DNA of 64,000 nt. Source: a virus. The stretch is from IMG/VR virus record IMGVR_UViG_3300021512_000003, positions 1-64,000 of that record. One strand, given 5' to 3'. How positions within the stretch are numbered: position 1 is the stretch's first letter; every line of letters starts with the position of its first letter. Shown here piece after piece: positions 15,980 through 24,685 of the stretch. Under the pieces are notes generated by a model that ran no database searches, was not told the origin of the DNA, and was given only the letters and a program-made list of their open reading frames with translations. Position numbers and translations under genes: made by a program.

Positions 15980-16150
15980 ATGCTTTCAGATGAAAGTGCC
16001 TTAGAAGATAAGGCACGAGAACTGTATGAAACACTCTACCAAGACCCTCTCAATCAGATGCAGAAATACTTCCCAAGGTGTTGGGAAGAGATGGAAGAGG
16101 TTACAAAAGATTGGTGGGTTGCTTTAGTAAGTGATGCACAGGTTGACTAA
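15980..16150 (+). CDS. Small acidic helical protein
   Basis: 56 residues, strongly acidic with Trp-rich C-terminus (MEEVTKDWWVALVSDAQVD). AGAGG lies 7 nt before the ATG. It ends 22 nt before the best start of the next gene. Not recognised. Confidence 0.55.
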   Translation: MLSDESALEDKARELYETLYQDPLNQMQKYFPRCWEEMEEVTKDWWVALVSDAQVD

Positions 16151-16172
16151 CAGACTGCTACAGGGGTTATTG

Positions 16173-16595
16173 ATGAGCATATTGAGTAACGAGCTAGCAC
16201 TACCAGCGTACAGCGGGTTGAGTGACGTGGACGCAGCAACACTGCTGAATGACCCAGTGATTGCAATATTACAACCAATCCAATGCTACAGCATTCGAAG
16301 ATACATGCTGCTGGGTGGCCAGTGGCTTGATCTAAAAAGATCTACCAGTGATGCAGCAGAGATTGCTCGTGACGCGCTGGAGGAGTTTGATCAGTTTGAT
16401 ATTACTGACCCTACGGTGCTAGCTGTATTGGGTAATATTCTGGATGGGCTGGTGGATGATACCGCACTGGCTAATTTTGACGCAACAAACAAGGCAACGA
16501 TTCTGGCGCTGGGCGACACGACTGAGAGCCGCGCTCAAGAGCTAAACATTCGTGTCGAAGTTGCTGACGTTCAAAAAATTAGAGGTACTGCATAA
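16173..16595 (+). CDS. Hypothetical phage protein in the structural block
   Basis: 140 residues from the ATG at 16173 (AGGGG upstream); an in-frame ATG at 16131 overlaps the previous gene. Helical, with repeated acidic patches (LEEFDQFDITDP). The stop overlaps the next ATG (ATAATG). Its DNA is richer in GC than the surrounding genes, suggesting separate origin. Confidence 0.62.
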   Translation: MSILSNELALPAYSGLSDVDAATLLNDPVIAILQPIQCYSIRRYMLLGGQWLDLKRSTSDAAEIARDALEEFDQFDITDPTVLAVLGNILDGLVDDTALANFDATNKATILALGDTTESRAQELNIRVEVADVQKIRGTA

Positions 16596-16987
16596 TGTCC
16601 AGAGGATTCGATAGGTTTCTAACACCAGCATTTACAGCGCAAGCCAGCGCGGCTATCGCTTCTGGCGGATTTAGTGCCGGAGCACAGACGGACTACAACA
16701 CACTAGCAGGAGAAAATCTTGACGGTTGTTCTTCTGCATCAATCGAAATTGATGTAACTGTGTTTGCAGCAGCCGGAGCTTGCCAGATTTGGCACGAAGC
16801 AAAGCAGCATGACGACACAGGGTACGCTGAGCCTAGACTTGTAGGCAGGGCGACAATCGCTGGCGCAGGGAAGCACACAGAGATAATTCACGGCTTGGGG
16901 AGAAAGGGTCGCATCAAGCTGAAAGCTATTGATCAGAATATTACAGCAAGCGCGTCAATGCTCGGTATGTACACAGCAGACGTGTAA
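16595..16987 (+). CDS. Probable structural protein
   Basis: 130 residues, Ala/Gly-rich beta protein (SIEIDVTVFAAAGACQIWHEAKQHDDTG). It overlaps both neighbours by one base, so it is translated in a tight chain 16173-18192. The fold looks like a beta-sandwich fibre or decoration domain; no family named. Confidence 0.6.
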   Translation: MSRGFDRFLTPAFTAQASAAIASGGFSAGAQTDYNTLAGENLDGCSSASIEIDVTVFAAAGACQIWHEAKQHDDTGYAEPRLVGRATIAGAGKHTEIIHGLGRKGRIKLKAIDQNITASASMLGMYTADV

Positions 16988-18192
16988 TGGCTCTCTTAAT
17001 CCCACGAGAAAAAGAGTTCTGGCAGCGTAAGCCTACATCACGTCAGACAATAGACTACAGCAATCAGTTTGCTGATAGTCTCGTTGCGTGTGTTGTTACA
17101 GACGAAGTTGATCTAGTTAGTGGTATTAAATACAGGAACCGAGTGGATTACGGGGAGTATATTCATTTTGATGATGTCGGGTATAACGCTGAGCTAGATA
17201 CGCAGGCAGGGACGATTATATTTGATGCAAGAGAAGATACGCTTACAGCTGATTGGTCTAAAATTGGATACGGGCATTCGCCGACTGTAGAAGATCGCCA
17301 GATGGTCGCATTCTGTAAAGATAAACACCCGACAAATAGGTGGATTTGGGTAGCAAATGGGAATGGGTCATACGCAATAGACGATACGATCCCCACCGTA
17401 GAAAAAGGCATAATCTGTATAAGTTACGACTCAAATAACGTGACAACTGATGCAGTTCACTACCATAGGAATTCTCAGCTAACTGCTGCAAAAGCATGGT
17501 TCGGCCCACCTTTGACAACAGACACAAGAAAGCGTATCAGCTGCGAAGGCACACACGCAGTAAAATTCTTCCACATACTCAACCGTGCGCTAGACGATGA
17601 CGAATCAGTTTGTCTGTCAGATGCACCGTACCAGGTTTTAAAGAAAAAGAAGACAATCTTTTTGCTGCCCACTGAGGTACTTGGTTCCTTAGACTCCACC
17701 ACTTCAACAACAACAAGTACAGCAAGTGGTAAATTAGGGGCCATAGCCTCTCTCTCAGAGGTCTTAGGTGGTAGTACTAATGCAGGTACTGGTAGTCTTA
17801 AGAATGTAGGGTCTCTCTCAAAAGTACTCTCTAGTACTTCACAAGACTCAGTAGGCACCCTCTCAACAGCTGGCGTAATAGCAGAGACACTCACAGGCAG
17901 TGCTAGCTCTGCTTCTGGTGTTCTAGGTACTTCTGGAAGCCTCACAGAAACTCTTGACGCAACACCACTCAGTGGTTCTGGTGTCATAAGTAACACAGGC
18001 TATATTTCAGAGGTTACAGGTAACACAAGTAGTGTGGTGTATGGTCTACTTTCCTCTGTTGGTAATGTTGGAGAGACTCTTAGTAACACTATAATCAGAT
18101 CAAGTGGTGTTGTTGGGGTGTTTGTACCTCTTATTCAGAAATCAACTTACATTATAAGTAAGCCTTTATTTACAACTGTGAAGTGCCACTAG
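16987..18192 (+). CDS. LamG-like surface protein with 21-residue repeats
   Basis: 401 residues. Residues 30-215 resemble a concanavalin/LamG-like lectin fold (beta strands around VAFCKDKHPTNRWIWVANG and AVKFFHILNRALDDDE). Residues 248-373 are six exact 21-residue repeats of pattern G-x-L-x3-G-x-L-x-E-x-L, rich in Ser and Thr. Probably displayed on the virion and possibly sugar-binding. It stands between portal and protease genes, an accessory position. Confidence 0.65.
   Translation: MALLIPREKEFWQRKPTSRQTIDYSNQFADSLVACVVTDEVDLVSGIKYRNRVDYGEYIHFDDVGYNAELDTQAGTIIFDAREDTLTADWSKIGYGHSPTVEDRQMVAFCKDKHPTNRWIWVANGNGSYAIDDTIPTVEKGIICISYDSNNVTTDAVHYHRNSQLTAAKAWFGPPLTTDTRKRISCEGTHAVKFFHILNRALDDDESVCLSDAPYQVLKKKKTIFLLPTEVLGSLDSTTSTTTSTASGKLGAIASLSEVLGGSTNAGTGSLKNVGSLSKVLSSTSQDSVGTLSTAGVIAETLTGSASSASGVLGTSGSLTETLDATPLSGSGVISNTGYISEVTGNTSSVVYGLLSSVGNVGETLSNTIIRSSGVVGVFVPLIQKSTYIISKPLFTTVKCH
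17728..18105 (+). repeat. Six tandem 63-bp (21-codon) repeats
   Basis: The repeats are conserved at protein level (G at 1, L/I at 3, G at 7, L/I at 9, E at 11, L at 13) and poorly at DNA level. A seventh unit begins but fades. The exact 21-residue period suggests a beta-solenoid or stacked beta-hairpin stalk. Confidence 0.75.
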
Positions 18193-18227
18193 GGTTTAAC
18201 CTCCTTCAACCTTTATAAGGGAATAAT

Positions 18228-18596
18228 ATGAACATAGAGTTTGAAGCTGCCGAGAGCATCACTATTGATGTATCCACATTCCTCTCAGATAGAGGTGTTC
18301 TTGCAGGAGACATAACAGAAGTAGCCTACTTCATAAAAGTGGATGCAACTGATTTAGACGAAGATGCAATCGTAGAGAAGAAGCTAACTCTTGGAGAAGT
18401 GGTCTACATTGATCCAACTGTGGTAGTGAGGTTGGCTGTTACTGATTTTGGTACAACAGCTGACAAGCTACAAGTAGGGGAAATATATAAGGCAAAGCTT
18501 GGCTTTCTTGCTCCATCTAAAGGTTGGAGTAAATATCTGGAAGGCCCACTAGCTGATAACAGAGTTATAATAAAACAAGACTTTATAAGGGCATAG
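18228..18596 (+). CDS. Hypothetical structural protein
   Basis: 122 residues, beta-rich and acidic (FEAAESITIDVSTFLSDRG). AAGGG lies upstream of the ATG. It resembles small head-associated phage proteins of unknown role. Co-directional with neighbours. Confidence 0.6.
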   Translation: MNIEFEAAESITIDVSTFLSDRGVLAGDITEVAYFIKVDATDLDEDAIVEKKLTLGEVVYIDPTVVVRLAVTDFGTTADKLQVGEIYKAKLGFLAPSKGWSKYLEGPLADNRVIIKQDFIRA

Positions 18597-18601
18597 AATA
18601 A

Positions 18602-19561
18602 GTGAAACATCTTAAAGTACTCTCTACACTCTTCTTCTGTTGTGTGCTGTTCTCTAAAACTGTGTCAGCTGGGTGGCAACCTATAGCCTCCCCAGGAAGC
18701 ATCACAAACATTGAACAGCAAGCTTATACACAGTTCAATGCACCAAAAGACTCGTGGAGTTTTTCAGCACGATGGATGGGGGCCAATATAATTGGCGCTC
18801 CCACAACATTCAACCCACCAACATCACTACAGATACCAAAGCCTGCTTACTGGCAGCTTGGTAGTAACTACAGTAACACCAACCAGACTGTTATTCAAGG
18901 TAAAGGTATCACTGGTGGTGCTTACATTAATGCAAATGACTCACCACACTCTCAATACAATAAACATATAGCATGGAGTATTAAATACTCTAACCCTGTT
19001 CCGCTGTGGCAAGAGCAAGGCGAAGAGCTAATGCTACAGGCTGAGGTTGCTGTCCCTACGTTCATTGCCTACAACATGATAGAGCATTGTCAGTGTGCTG
19101 GTGATGGTATAGATGTTCCTGTTGGGCAAGTCTATTTCGCGCTGAACTTGGATGACGGACAGGGTGAAGATGTACAGGTCACTGTTGTCTTGTTTGATAG
19201 TAGGCCAGGGTACTTGTATGAAGTAGCCCATACAGATAAGTTTGGTAGACCCTTTGCTATGACGTACATCGGAGGCATTAAGTACTCTACTGTCAAGGCA
19301 ACAGGTGGCTATAGCTCGAATACACTCTGGCAAGACAGAATCCCATTCCGTATTCATATCACTCAGGATGACATGCTGCAGATAATCAGGGACATAAACA
19401 TCAAACGAGGAGAGATAGGTGCATACCTCTTAACTGAAGATGTTAGTGCATACAGTCTTAGAACTTTCGGATTGTTGGTTGAGGTTAGTTACTCTGAAGG
19501 TGACAACGTAGAGCTAGGTGCTAGCTGGTACAACGTAAGCGCCTATAAATGGCTTCCATAG
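18602..19561 (+). CDS. Protein with Sec signal peptide inside the head gene block
   Basis: 319 residues from a GTG. The N-terminus MKHLKVLSTLFFCCVLFSKT...VSA|GW is a clear Sec signal peptide (basic start, hydrophobic core, AxA-like VSA cleavage site near residue 23). The mature part is beta-rich with a CQC motif. Export is unusual for a head-cluster gene, so this may be a secreted accessory protein. No family recognised. Confidence 0.68.
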   Translation: MKHLKVLSTLFFCCVLFSKTVSAGWQPIASPGSITNIEQQAYTQFNAPKDSWSFSARWMGANIIGAPTTFNPPTSLQIPKPAYWQLGSNYSNTNQTVIQGKGITGGAYINANDSPHSQYNKHIAWSIKYSNPVPLWQEQGEELMLQAEVAVPTFIAYNMIEHCQCAGDGIDVPVGQVYFALNLDDGQGEDVQVTVVLFDSRPGYLYEVAHTDKFGRPFAMTYIGGIKYSTVKATGGYSSNTLWQDRIPFRIHITQDDMLQIIRDINIKRGEIGAYLLTEDVSAYSLRTFGLLVEVSYSEGDNVELGASWYNVSAYKWLP

Positions 19562-19590
19562 CATACAAGGAAAACAACTGGGGAAAGGGC

Positions 19591-20049
19591 ATGACAGAAA
19601 ATGAGGTTCTTAGGAAGTGTTATGACTTCCTAGAGAAGCACTTTGCTTCAACGAAGAATATAAAAGAGAATGTTGACGTTATCAAAAGTAAAGATTCAGC
19701 CCAAAGACGCGCACTCTTTGTTGTTCTCTCTCCTGACGAAGTAGACGCTCACGGAGATGTTTATTCAGAGGCTGAAGTTGAGAAGGGATGTATCTCCTAC
19801 AACACACACTGCATGAAAGCTAGTATGTTTCATCAGGTAGATGTCTCTAAAGAGAAGGCTCTAGTTGAGCAATCTTTTGTAAACCCTACAGACTTTGCTG
19901 TAGATGACGGAAGGACAATTAAGAAAGGTGCATGGCTTCAGTGGTGGCACTTCCCAGACGAGGACATGTGGGCTCAAGTAGAGAAGGGTGTCTTCACTGG
20001 CGTCTCTGTTGAGTGTGTTGCAAGAGTAGAGGATCTATCTAATGAGTGA
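19591..20049 (+). CDS. XkdF-like prohead protease
   Basis: 152 residues from the ATG at 19591, preceded by GGAAAGGG; an in-frame ATG at 19549 overlaps the previous gene. The segment SPDEVDAHGDVYSEAEVEKG...FVNPTDF...KGAWLQWWHFPDEDMWAQVEKGVFTGVSVE is the XkdF-type phage serine protease pattern. It would process the prohead. The 3' end overlaps the next gene by 8 nt. Confidence 0.78.
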   Translation: MTENEVLRKCYDFLEKHFASTKNIKENVDVIKSKDSAQRRALFVVLSPDEVDAHGDVYSEAEVEKGCISYNTHCMKASMFHQVDVSKEKALVEQSFVNPTDFAVDDGRTIKKGAWLQWWHFPDEDMWAQVEKGVFTGVSVECVARVEDLSNE

Positions 20050-20989
20050 TGGAGTAAAGGCTAAGCGTAGGCTTAGTAGGTTTAACTTTGAAGCAAGTGG
20101 CTCTAGGGTGAGTCTTGTAGGGCCAGATGTAGGAGGCCCAGCAAATGAGTATGAGGTCTTAGTTACTAAAGCAACTAAAGACATCTCAAAACTAGACTAC
20201 ATGGATAAAATAATTAAAGCAGCAGACGTTCAAGTGACTCTGAGCATGGAAGACTTCCTAAGCAAGTTCTTCGATATGTGGAGTAGAGATGCAGCCGCAC
20301 TAGCTAGCTTACTGGGTTATGAAGTGCAGGATGAAGAACTCTACTCTTGTTGTGAGTCCATGCAAGAAGTAATTGACAACAGGTTAGAAGGTGTTGAGTT
20401 ATTGAAGTCACTACATAAAGGTGATGACTTTTTTAATCTTAACTTAGATGATCAAAAAAGAATTCTAAAAGCTCAAGCAGCTTTTGAAAAAGGTTTATCT
20501 TCTGAAGTATCTTCAGAGGGTGAAGCAAGTAAGACCATAAAGAAAAACTCTGAAGATTCCACAGGAGACACAATGTCAGAAGAAACGAAAGAAACCTTGG
20601 AAGAGGTGTTGAAATCTGTAGCTGATTTAAAAGAAGCTCTTGAAGCAGAAACAGCTGTTCGTAAGTCACTAGAGCAGAAAGAAGATAAGCGTGTAGAGAT
20701 GGCCTTTATTGAGAAAGCCAAAGGCTACAGCTTTATTGAAGATTCAGAAGCAGAGGTTTTTGGAAAGATTCTAAAATCACTGTCTGAAGAAGATTCTTTG
20801 AAAGTGCTAACTATTATTGAGAAAGCACATAAGGCTGTTGAAGACAGTAACTCTGAAATGTTCGTACAGAAGAGTATGGGTGGAGAAGCTAAAGTAGACT
20901 TAGTAGCTATTGAAAAGTCTAAAGTAAATGTTCGGAAGGCTTTGGCTAAACTGGGCGTAAACGTAGACACACAAGAAGAAGGAGAATAA
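20042..20989 (+). CDS. Protease partner and scaffold-like protein
   Basis: 315 residues. The first third (LVGPDVGGPANEYEVLVTKATKD) reads as continuation of an XkdF-like region. The C-terminal half is acidic, helical and Lys/Glu-rich (ETKETLEEVLKSVADLKEALE), typical of scaffolds. An internal start at 20573 would release that half alone. It lies directly before decoration and capsid genes. Confidence 0.7.
   Translation: MSDGVKAKRRLSRFNFEASGSRVSLVGPDVGGPANEYEVLVTKATKDISKLDYMDKIIKAADVQVTLSMEDFLSKFFDMWSRDAAALASLLGYEVQDEELYSCCESMQEVIDNRLEGVELLKSLHKGDDFFNLNLDDQKRILKAQAAFEKGLSSEVSSEGEASKTIKKNSEDSTGDTMSEETKETLEEVLKSVADLKEALEAETAVRKSLEQKEDKRVEMAFIEKAKGYSFIEDSEAEVFGKILKSLSEEDSLKVLTIIEKAHKAVEDSNSEMFVQKSMGGEAKVDLVAIEKSKVNVRKALAKLGVNVDTQEEGE
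20573..20989 (+). CDS. Nested in-frame scaffold product
   Basis: 138 residues from an in-frame ATG that has AGGAGA 5 nt upstream, a strong internal ribosome binding site. The arrangement copies the lambda C/Nu3 plan, where a scaffold is translated from inside the protease gene. Coding as a separate product is inferred from the internal site only. Confidence 0.5.
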   Translation: MSEETKETLEEVLKSVADLKEALEAETAVRKSLEQKEDKRVEMAFIEKAKGYSFIEDSEAEVFGKILKSLSEEDSLKVLTIIEKAHKAVEDSNSEMFVQKSMGGEAKVDLVAIEKSKVNVRKALAKLGVNVDTQEEGE

Positions 20990-20992
20990 TAG

Positions 20993-21415
20993 ATGCCTGT
21001 TACTTCAAATGAACCTAAACGCCTTTCCGACCTAGTTAAGAAAGAGTTTTGGATTCCACAAGGCTGGTGCCGAAAAGAGGTCACTGTAAACCAAGCAGTC
21101 CAGACTACTTATGTCATGGGAACCACTCTAGGCAAGATCACAGCAAGTGGTAAGTATATCATAGCAAAGGAAACTGCTTCTGATGGCTCCAAGGTTGTGG
21201 ATGCTATTTTTATTGGTGGAGATGGTGCAACCATCGGAGAAGATCTGGTGATTGCCGCTGCCACTGACACCACTGTTCTTGTCTTGATTCGTGGCCCACT
21301 TATTGTTGGTGATGACGTACTGTTGTTTGATGCCACCTACAACAATGCCGCTAAGCTAGGTGTTGCTTATGCAAGCCTAGAAGCAAAAGACATCAGCATT
21401 GAAACACAATTTTAA
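20993..21415 (+). CDS. Head decoration protein (lambda gpD-like)
   Basis: 140 residues, beta-rich, with GTTLGKITASGKYIIAKETASDGSKVVDAI...VLIRGPLIV, the pattern of the bacteriophage lambda head decoration family. It would stabilise the expanded capsid. It lies 16 nt before the capsid gene, as in lambda-type modules. Confidence 0.78.
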   Translation: MPVTSNEPKRLSDLVKKEFWIPQGWCRKEVTVNQAVQTTYVMGTTLGKITASGKYIIAKETASDGSKVVDAIFIGGDGATIGEDLVIAAATDTTVLVLIRGPLIVGDDVLLFDATYNNAAKLGVAYASLEAKDISIETQF

Positions 21416-21431
21416 AGGAGTTTATTAAGAA

Positions 21432-22463
21432 ATGCCTAATGCAAGATCTAATGGTAACGCCTTCGTTCTTAACGACTACACTGATGAGCTTCTGCTTATT
21501 CCAAACCAGTGGGGTCTGATTAACGAACTAGGTTTGTTTGAAGGACGGGGTGTTTCTAAACACACTGTTGAGTTTGATGAGACTTCTGGTTCTCTGGTAC
21601 TTATTGAAGATAAGCCTCGTGGAGAGCGTTCTCAGTACAACAAAGAAGATTACAGCAAGCTGCACTCTGTACCTGTACCTCACTTCCCTTTTGATGATGC
21701 TATCACCCCTGCTGACGTACAAGGTCGCAGACGTAAGGGCTCTGTCAATGAAGATGAGATGCAAGATGAGGTACGTGCTCGCAAGATGATGCGTATGCGT
21801 AAGAGTTGGGCTGCTACTATGGAGTATGCACGAGCACAAGCCCTACAAGGCATCGTGTACGCCCCTAACAGCACTGTATCCCTTAACTGGTACACTGAGA
21901 TGGGTCAGTCTCAGACTACTGTTGACTTTGTTTTAGATACAGCTGGAACTGATTTAGTTGACAAGAATGAGAGTGTTATTGCAGCTGTGCAAGACAACAT
22001 TCAGTCTGGTGAAGTTATTACTGACATTGTTGGTCTTTGTTCCCCTGAGTTCTTCTCCTCTTATGTTGGTCACGCCTCTGTAGCTGAAGCTTATAAATAT
22101 TACAGCTCAAACACAGAGCCACAACGTAACCGTCTTGGTAGTGGTAGGTTCCGTCAGTTTGAACATGCTGGCTTACGTCTTATTGAGTATCGTGGCAGCT
22201 TCCTTGATTCTGCTGGGTCTACTCAGAAGAGTATACCAGCCAACGAAGCATACTTTGTACCTATGGGTACTTCTGACATGTTCCTCACCTACTACAGTCC
22301 TGCTCACAAATTCCAATTTGTTAACACGTTGGGTGAAGAGCAGTATATGTTTGAGTATGAGAACGGTACGGACACTGAGATTACTATTGAAACAGAGTCT
22401 AACTTCTTGAATGCTGTTAAGCGTCCACAAGCAGTTATTAAAGCACTGCGAGATGCACCATAG
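21432..22463 (+). CDS. Major capsid protein (E family)
   Basis: 343 residues. The start LNDYTDELLLIPNQWGLINELGLFEGRGV and FPFDDAITPADVQGRRRKGS match the lambda gpE-type capsid family. It forms the icosahedral shell. AAGGAG upstream of the ATG. A strong hairpin follows the gene, fitting high expression with a stop after it. Confidence 0.9.
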   Translation: MPNARSNGNAFVLNDYTDELLLIPNQWGLINELGLFEGRGVSKHTVEFDETSGSLVLIEDKPRGERSQYNKEDYSKLHSVPVPHFPFDDAITPADVQGRRRKGSVNEDEMQDEVRARKMMRMRKSWAATMEYARAQALQGIVYAPNSTVSLNWYTEMGQSQTTVDFVLDTAGTDLVDKNESVIAAVQDNIQSGEVITDIVGLCSPEFFSSYVGHASVAEAYKYYSSNTEPQRNRLGSGRFRQFEHAGLRLIEYRGSFLDSAGSTQKSIPANEAYFVPMGTSDMFLTYYSPAHKFQFVNTLGEEQYMFEYENGTDTEITIETESNFLNAVKRPQAVIKALRDAP

Positions 22464-22472
22464 GTAGTACTG

Positions 22473-22496
22473 AAGGGGCCGTAACAAGCCCCTTCA
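22473..22496 (+). terminator. Hairpin after the capsid gene
   Basis: GAAGGGGC-CGTAACAA-GCCCCTTC is a perfect 8-bp stem with an 8-nt loop. The T-run after it is weak (ATTCCC), so it may attenuate or stabilise mRNA rather than fully terminate. Confidence 0.7.
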
Positions 22497-22519
22497 TTCC
22501 CTGATCATAGGAGGTAGTA

Positions 22520-22858
22520 GTGGCGAGTTTTAGACTAGCAACAGAGGAAGCCCTTCTTAACGTACAAGGTGATGGAAATATATCTATACCTTTAGACAAC
22601 CAAGCAACTCACTTTCAAGTTACAATTGAACGTGTTGCTTCTGCTACAGGGACGCTAACATTCTCTGTTAAAGGACACCCTGATGCGTCCTATGAGAACT
22701 TGGTGGATGCAGCTACAGACACACAAAAAACAATACTTCTTACCAATGGTACAACTACATTTCCTATTGACAAGTTCTTCTTGAGCTTCTTGAGGGTAGA
22801 GCCTGCAACTGTTGTTGGCCAATATAGTGTATTCGTCCAACAGAGTTACAACACGTGA
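22520..22858 (+). CDS. Probable head or fibre protein
   Basis: 112 residues from a GTG after AGGAGG. A beta-rich domain (NISIPLDNQATHFQVTIERVASATGTLTFSVKGHPDASYENL), similar in feel to small virion beta-sandwich proteins. It overlaps the next GTG by 4 nt. Confidence 0.62.
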   Translation: MASFRLATEEALLNVQGDGNISIPLDNQATHFQVTIERVASATGTLTFSVKGHPDASYENLVDAATDTQKTILLTNGTTTFPIDKFFLSFLRVEPATVVGQYSVFVQQSYNT

Positions 22859-24069
22859 GTATTGTAACAGGTAATGCAATTACAACAGGGATAGCGGGGG
22901 GAGGCGGCGCCCATACACCCACACCTGCAAACGTAGTCATTGTTAATGCTGCTAGTGACCTTCCGGCAGCCACAGCTGGAGAGAGACAGCTTGTAGCAAA
23001 CACGGTATACGTCTTTGGCGCAAGTGTAGCCCTGACGGATAAACTAATAATTGCAGACGGAGTTTCAATAACAGGCCAAAACCCATTTGGCCCTGTACTC
23101 TCAACAACAGCCTCAAGTCTTTTTATTGGCGGTGACGCTAACTTTAACCTGTCTGAGATAAATCTTGATGTACCCTCTGGTGAAGTTTTTACAATAACTG
23201 ATACAGTTCCAGGGACATCCTTTGTAAACATAAGCACAGTGCAGACAATAAGTTGTCTAAGTTACGGCACGTTTACAGACATAAGTACACTCATAATAAA
23301 CAACTCAAACTCCCTAGATGGATACACAGGTGTAACTGTTAGTGGGTCTTCTTATACAACCATATCTCTAGTTAAGTTTGTGATGGTCTCTTCTTCAGCT
23401 TCGTTCATAGGTGTTGATTTTGGGACAGCAGTCAGTGCTAATATAGAGCTTGATAACTTAGTTACCTCCTCTCCAGCAGGAGGTATTGGTGTAAAGGTTG
23501 CAGCAGCTTCTGCAAATCTACCAGCAGGTGCTATTGGTACAATTACTAACTCAACACTGAACTTGGGTGGCATGACAGTCCCTGTCTCTGGCTACACAGC
23601 TTCTGACGTAAGATGGGCTTTCAGGGATAATAGTGGTGTCTCTAATACAGTACCAGATGCCATGTTGAGCTTAAATAGTAATGCCACAGAGACAGTTATT
23701 TCAGTAGTAAATACCCCTGTAAAGGTGGCTGGGACTTGGGTTGTAGAGCGGGTAGCTCTTTTCTCAGGAGATACGTCAGGGAGGGTAACATCCCTCTCAG
23801 AGAGAGGTGTAACTTCACCTATTGACATTACTGCAACAATATCCGCAGCAAGTGGTTCAAATAAAGACATAACGATATACCTCGCCCTAAACGGCAGCAT
23901 CATTTCCAACTCAGGGGAGACTAATAAAGTTTCAGCAGGTGATCCTAAAAACACCACAGTCTTTTGGCAAGCGGTGTTGCAGGAAAATGATTATCTTGAG
24001 GTGTGGGTAGAGAATAACACAGATACACAAAACCTAGTTGCCGAATCAGCAATTCTTCGTGTGAGGTGA
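22855..24069 (+). CDS. Beta-helix virion protein, head fibre candidate
   Basis: 404 residues from a GTG. After a Gly-rich start, residues 30-250 have repeated short beta strands (LFIGGDANFNLSEINLDV, ITNSTLNLGGM), typical of right-handed beta-helix surface proteins. The last 150 residues form a separate beta-sandwich-like domain. Position between capsid and connector suggests a capsid fibre or appendage. Confidence 0.65.
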   Translation: MSIVTGNAITTGIAGGGGAHTPTPANVVIVNAASDLPAATAGERQLVANTVYVFGASVALTDKLIIADGVSITGQNPFGPVLSTTASSLFIGGDANFNLSEINLDVPSGEVFTITDTVPGTSFVNISTVQTISCLSYGTFTDISTLIINNSNSLDGYTGVTVSGSSYTTISLVKFVMVSSSASFIGVDFGTAVSANIELDNLVTSSPAGGIGVKVAAASANLPAGAIGTITNSTLNLGGMTVPVSGYTASDVRWAFRDNSGVSNTVPDAMLSLNSNATETVISVVNTPVKVAGTWVVERVALFSGDTSGRVTSLSERGVTSPIDITATISAASGSNKDITIYLALNGSIISNSGETNKVSAGDPKNTTVFWQAVLQENDYLEVWVENNTDTQNLVAESAILRVR

Positions 24070-24070
24070 T

Positions 24071-24517
24071 ATGACAGTAACAATTGATCCTGCAGATGAC
24101 CCTATTGCTCAGGTTAGGCTAACTATAGGTGATGCAGAAACAACGTATATTCTGGATGATGTGGTCATCCAATACATCCTAGACAAACATAGTAATGATA
24201 TAACAGCATCTTCTTTAGAGGCTCTTCGTTATATTGTCTCTACGTTAGGCAAGAAGGTAGACGAAGAGGTGGGGGATGTTAAGGTTAAGTGGAGTCAACT
24301 AAGGGCACACTATAAGCAACTCCTTAGTGACCTACTAAGAGACCCATCTATCACACTAACCCCTGTCCTTCATTTCTTTGGAGGTACAAGCAAAACTGAG
24401 ATAAACAGGGTTAGGAATAATTCAGACTCTAACCTACCTCCACTACAAGAAGGGGAGTTTACCACTGTGCCAAAGTCATCTACAAGAGATGATGACAATG
24501 GCTTTCTCTTAAACTAA
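24071..24517 (+). CDS. Head-tail connector protein
   Basis: 148 residues. The start DPIAQVRLTIGDAETTYILDDVVIQYILDKHSNDITASSLEALRYI is the usual helical pattern of phage head-tail connectors (gp6/gp15-like). It would bind the portal ring. The C-terminus is disordered. Confidence 0.72.
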   Translation: MTVTIDPADDPIAQVRLTIGDAETTYILDDVVIQYILDKHSNDITASSLEALRYIVSTLGKKVDEEVGDVKVKWSQLRAHYKQLLSDLLRDPSITLTPVLHFFGGTSKTEINRVRNNSDSNLPPLQEGEFTTVPKSSTRDDDNGFLLN

Positions 24518-24526
24518 GAGGTGTAC

Positions 24527-24685
24527 ATGGGAAGAATTATTACTGAAGAAGAGCTTAAGGCTATTGCAGAAGCAGATGAAGAAGCTCTATCTGCAAAACC
24601 TACTCTCAAAAGAAAGAGTACAAAGAGGAGCACCAGTGATGCCACAGTTGACAGCGAAGTTGGTGAAGAAGGGAAGGGGTCTTGA
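24527..24685 (+). CDS. Small charged protein between connector genes
   Basis: 52 residues, Glu/Lys/Ser-rich (MGRIITEEELKAIAEADEEALSAKP). GAGG lies 5 nt before the ATG. It overlaps the next gene's start by 47 nt. Unknown; probably a real small structural or assembly factor given position. Confidence 0.5.
   Translation: MGRIITEEELKAIAEADEEALSAKPTLKRKSTKRSTSDATVDSEVGEEGKGS

Noticed and set aside
17475-17996. Long leftward frame opposite the repeat protein
   Set aside because: A shadow caused by the Ser/Thr-rich periodic coding on the plus strand.
22764-23237. Leftward frame of 157 codons in the head block
   Set aside because: Antisense to two well-supported structural genes; no ribosome binding site and low-complexity Ser/Val composition.
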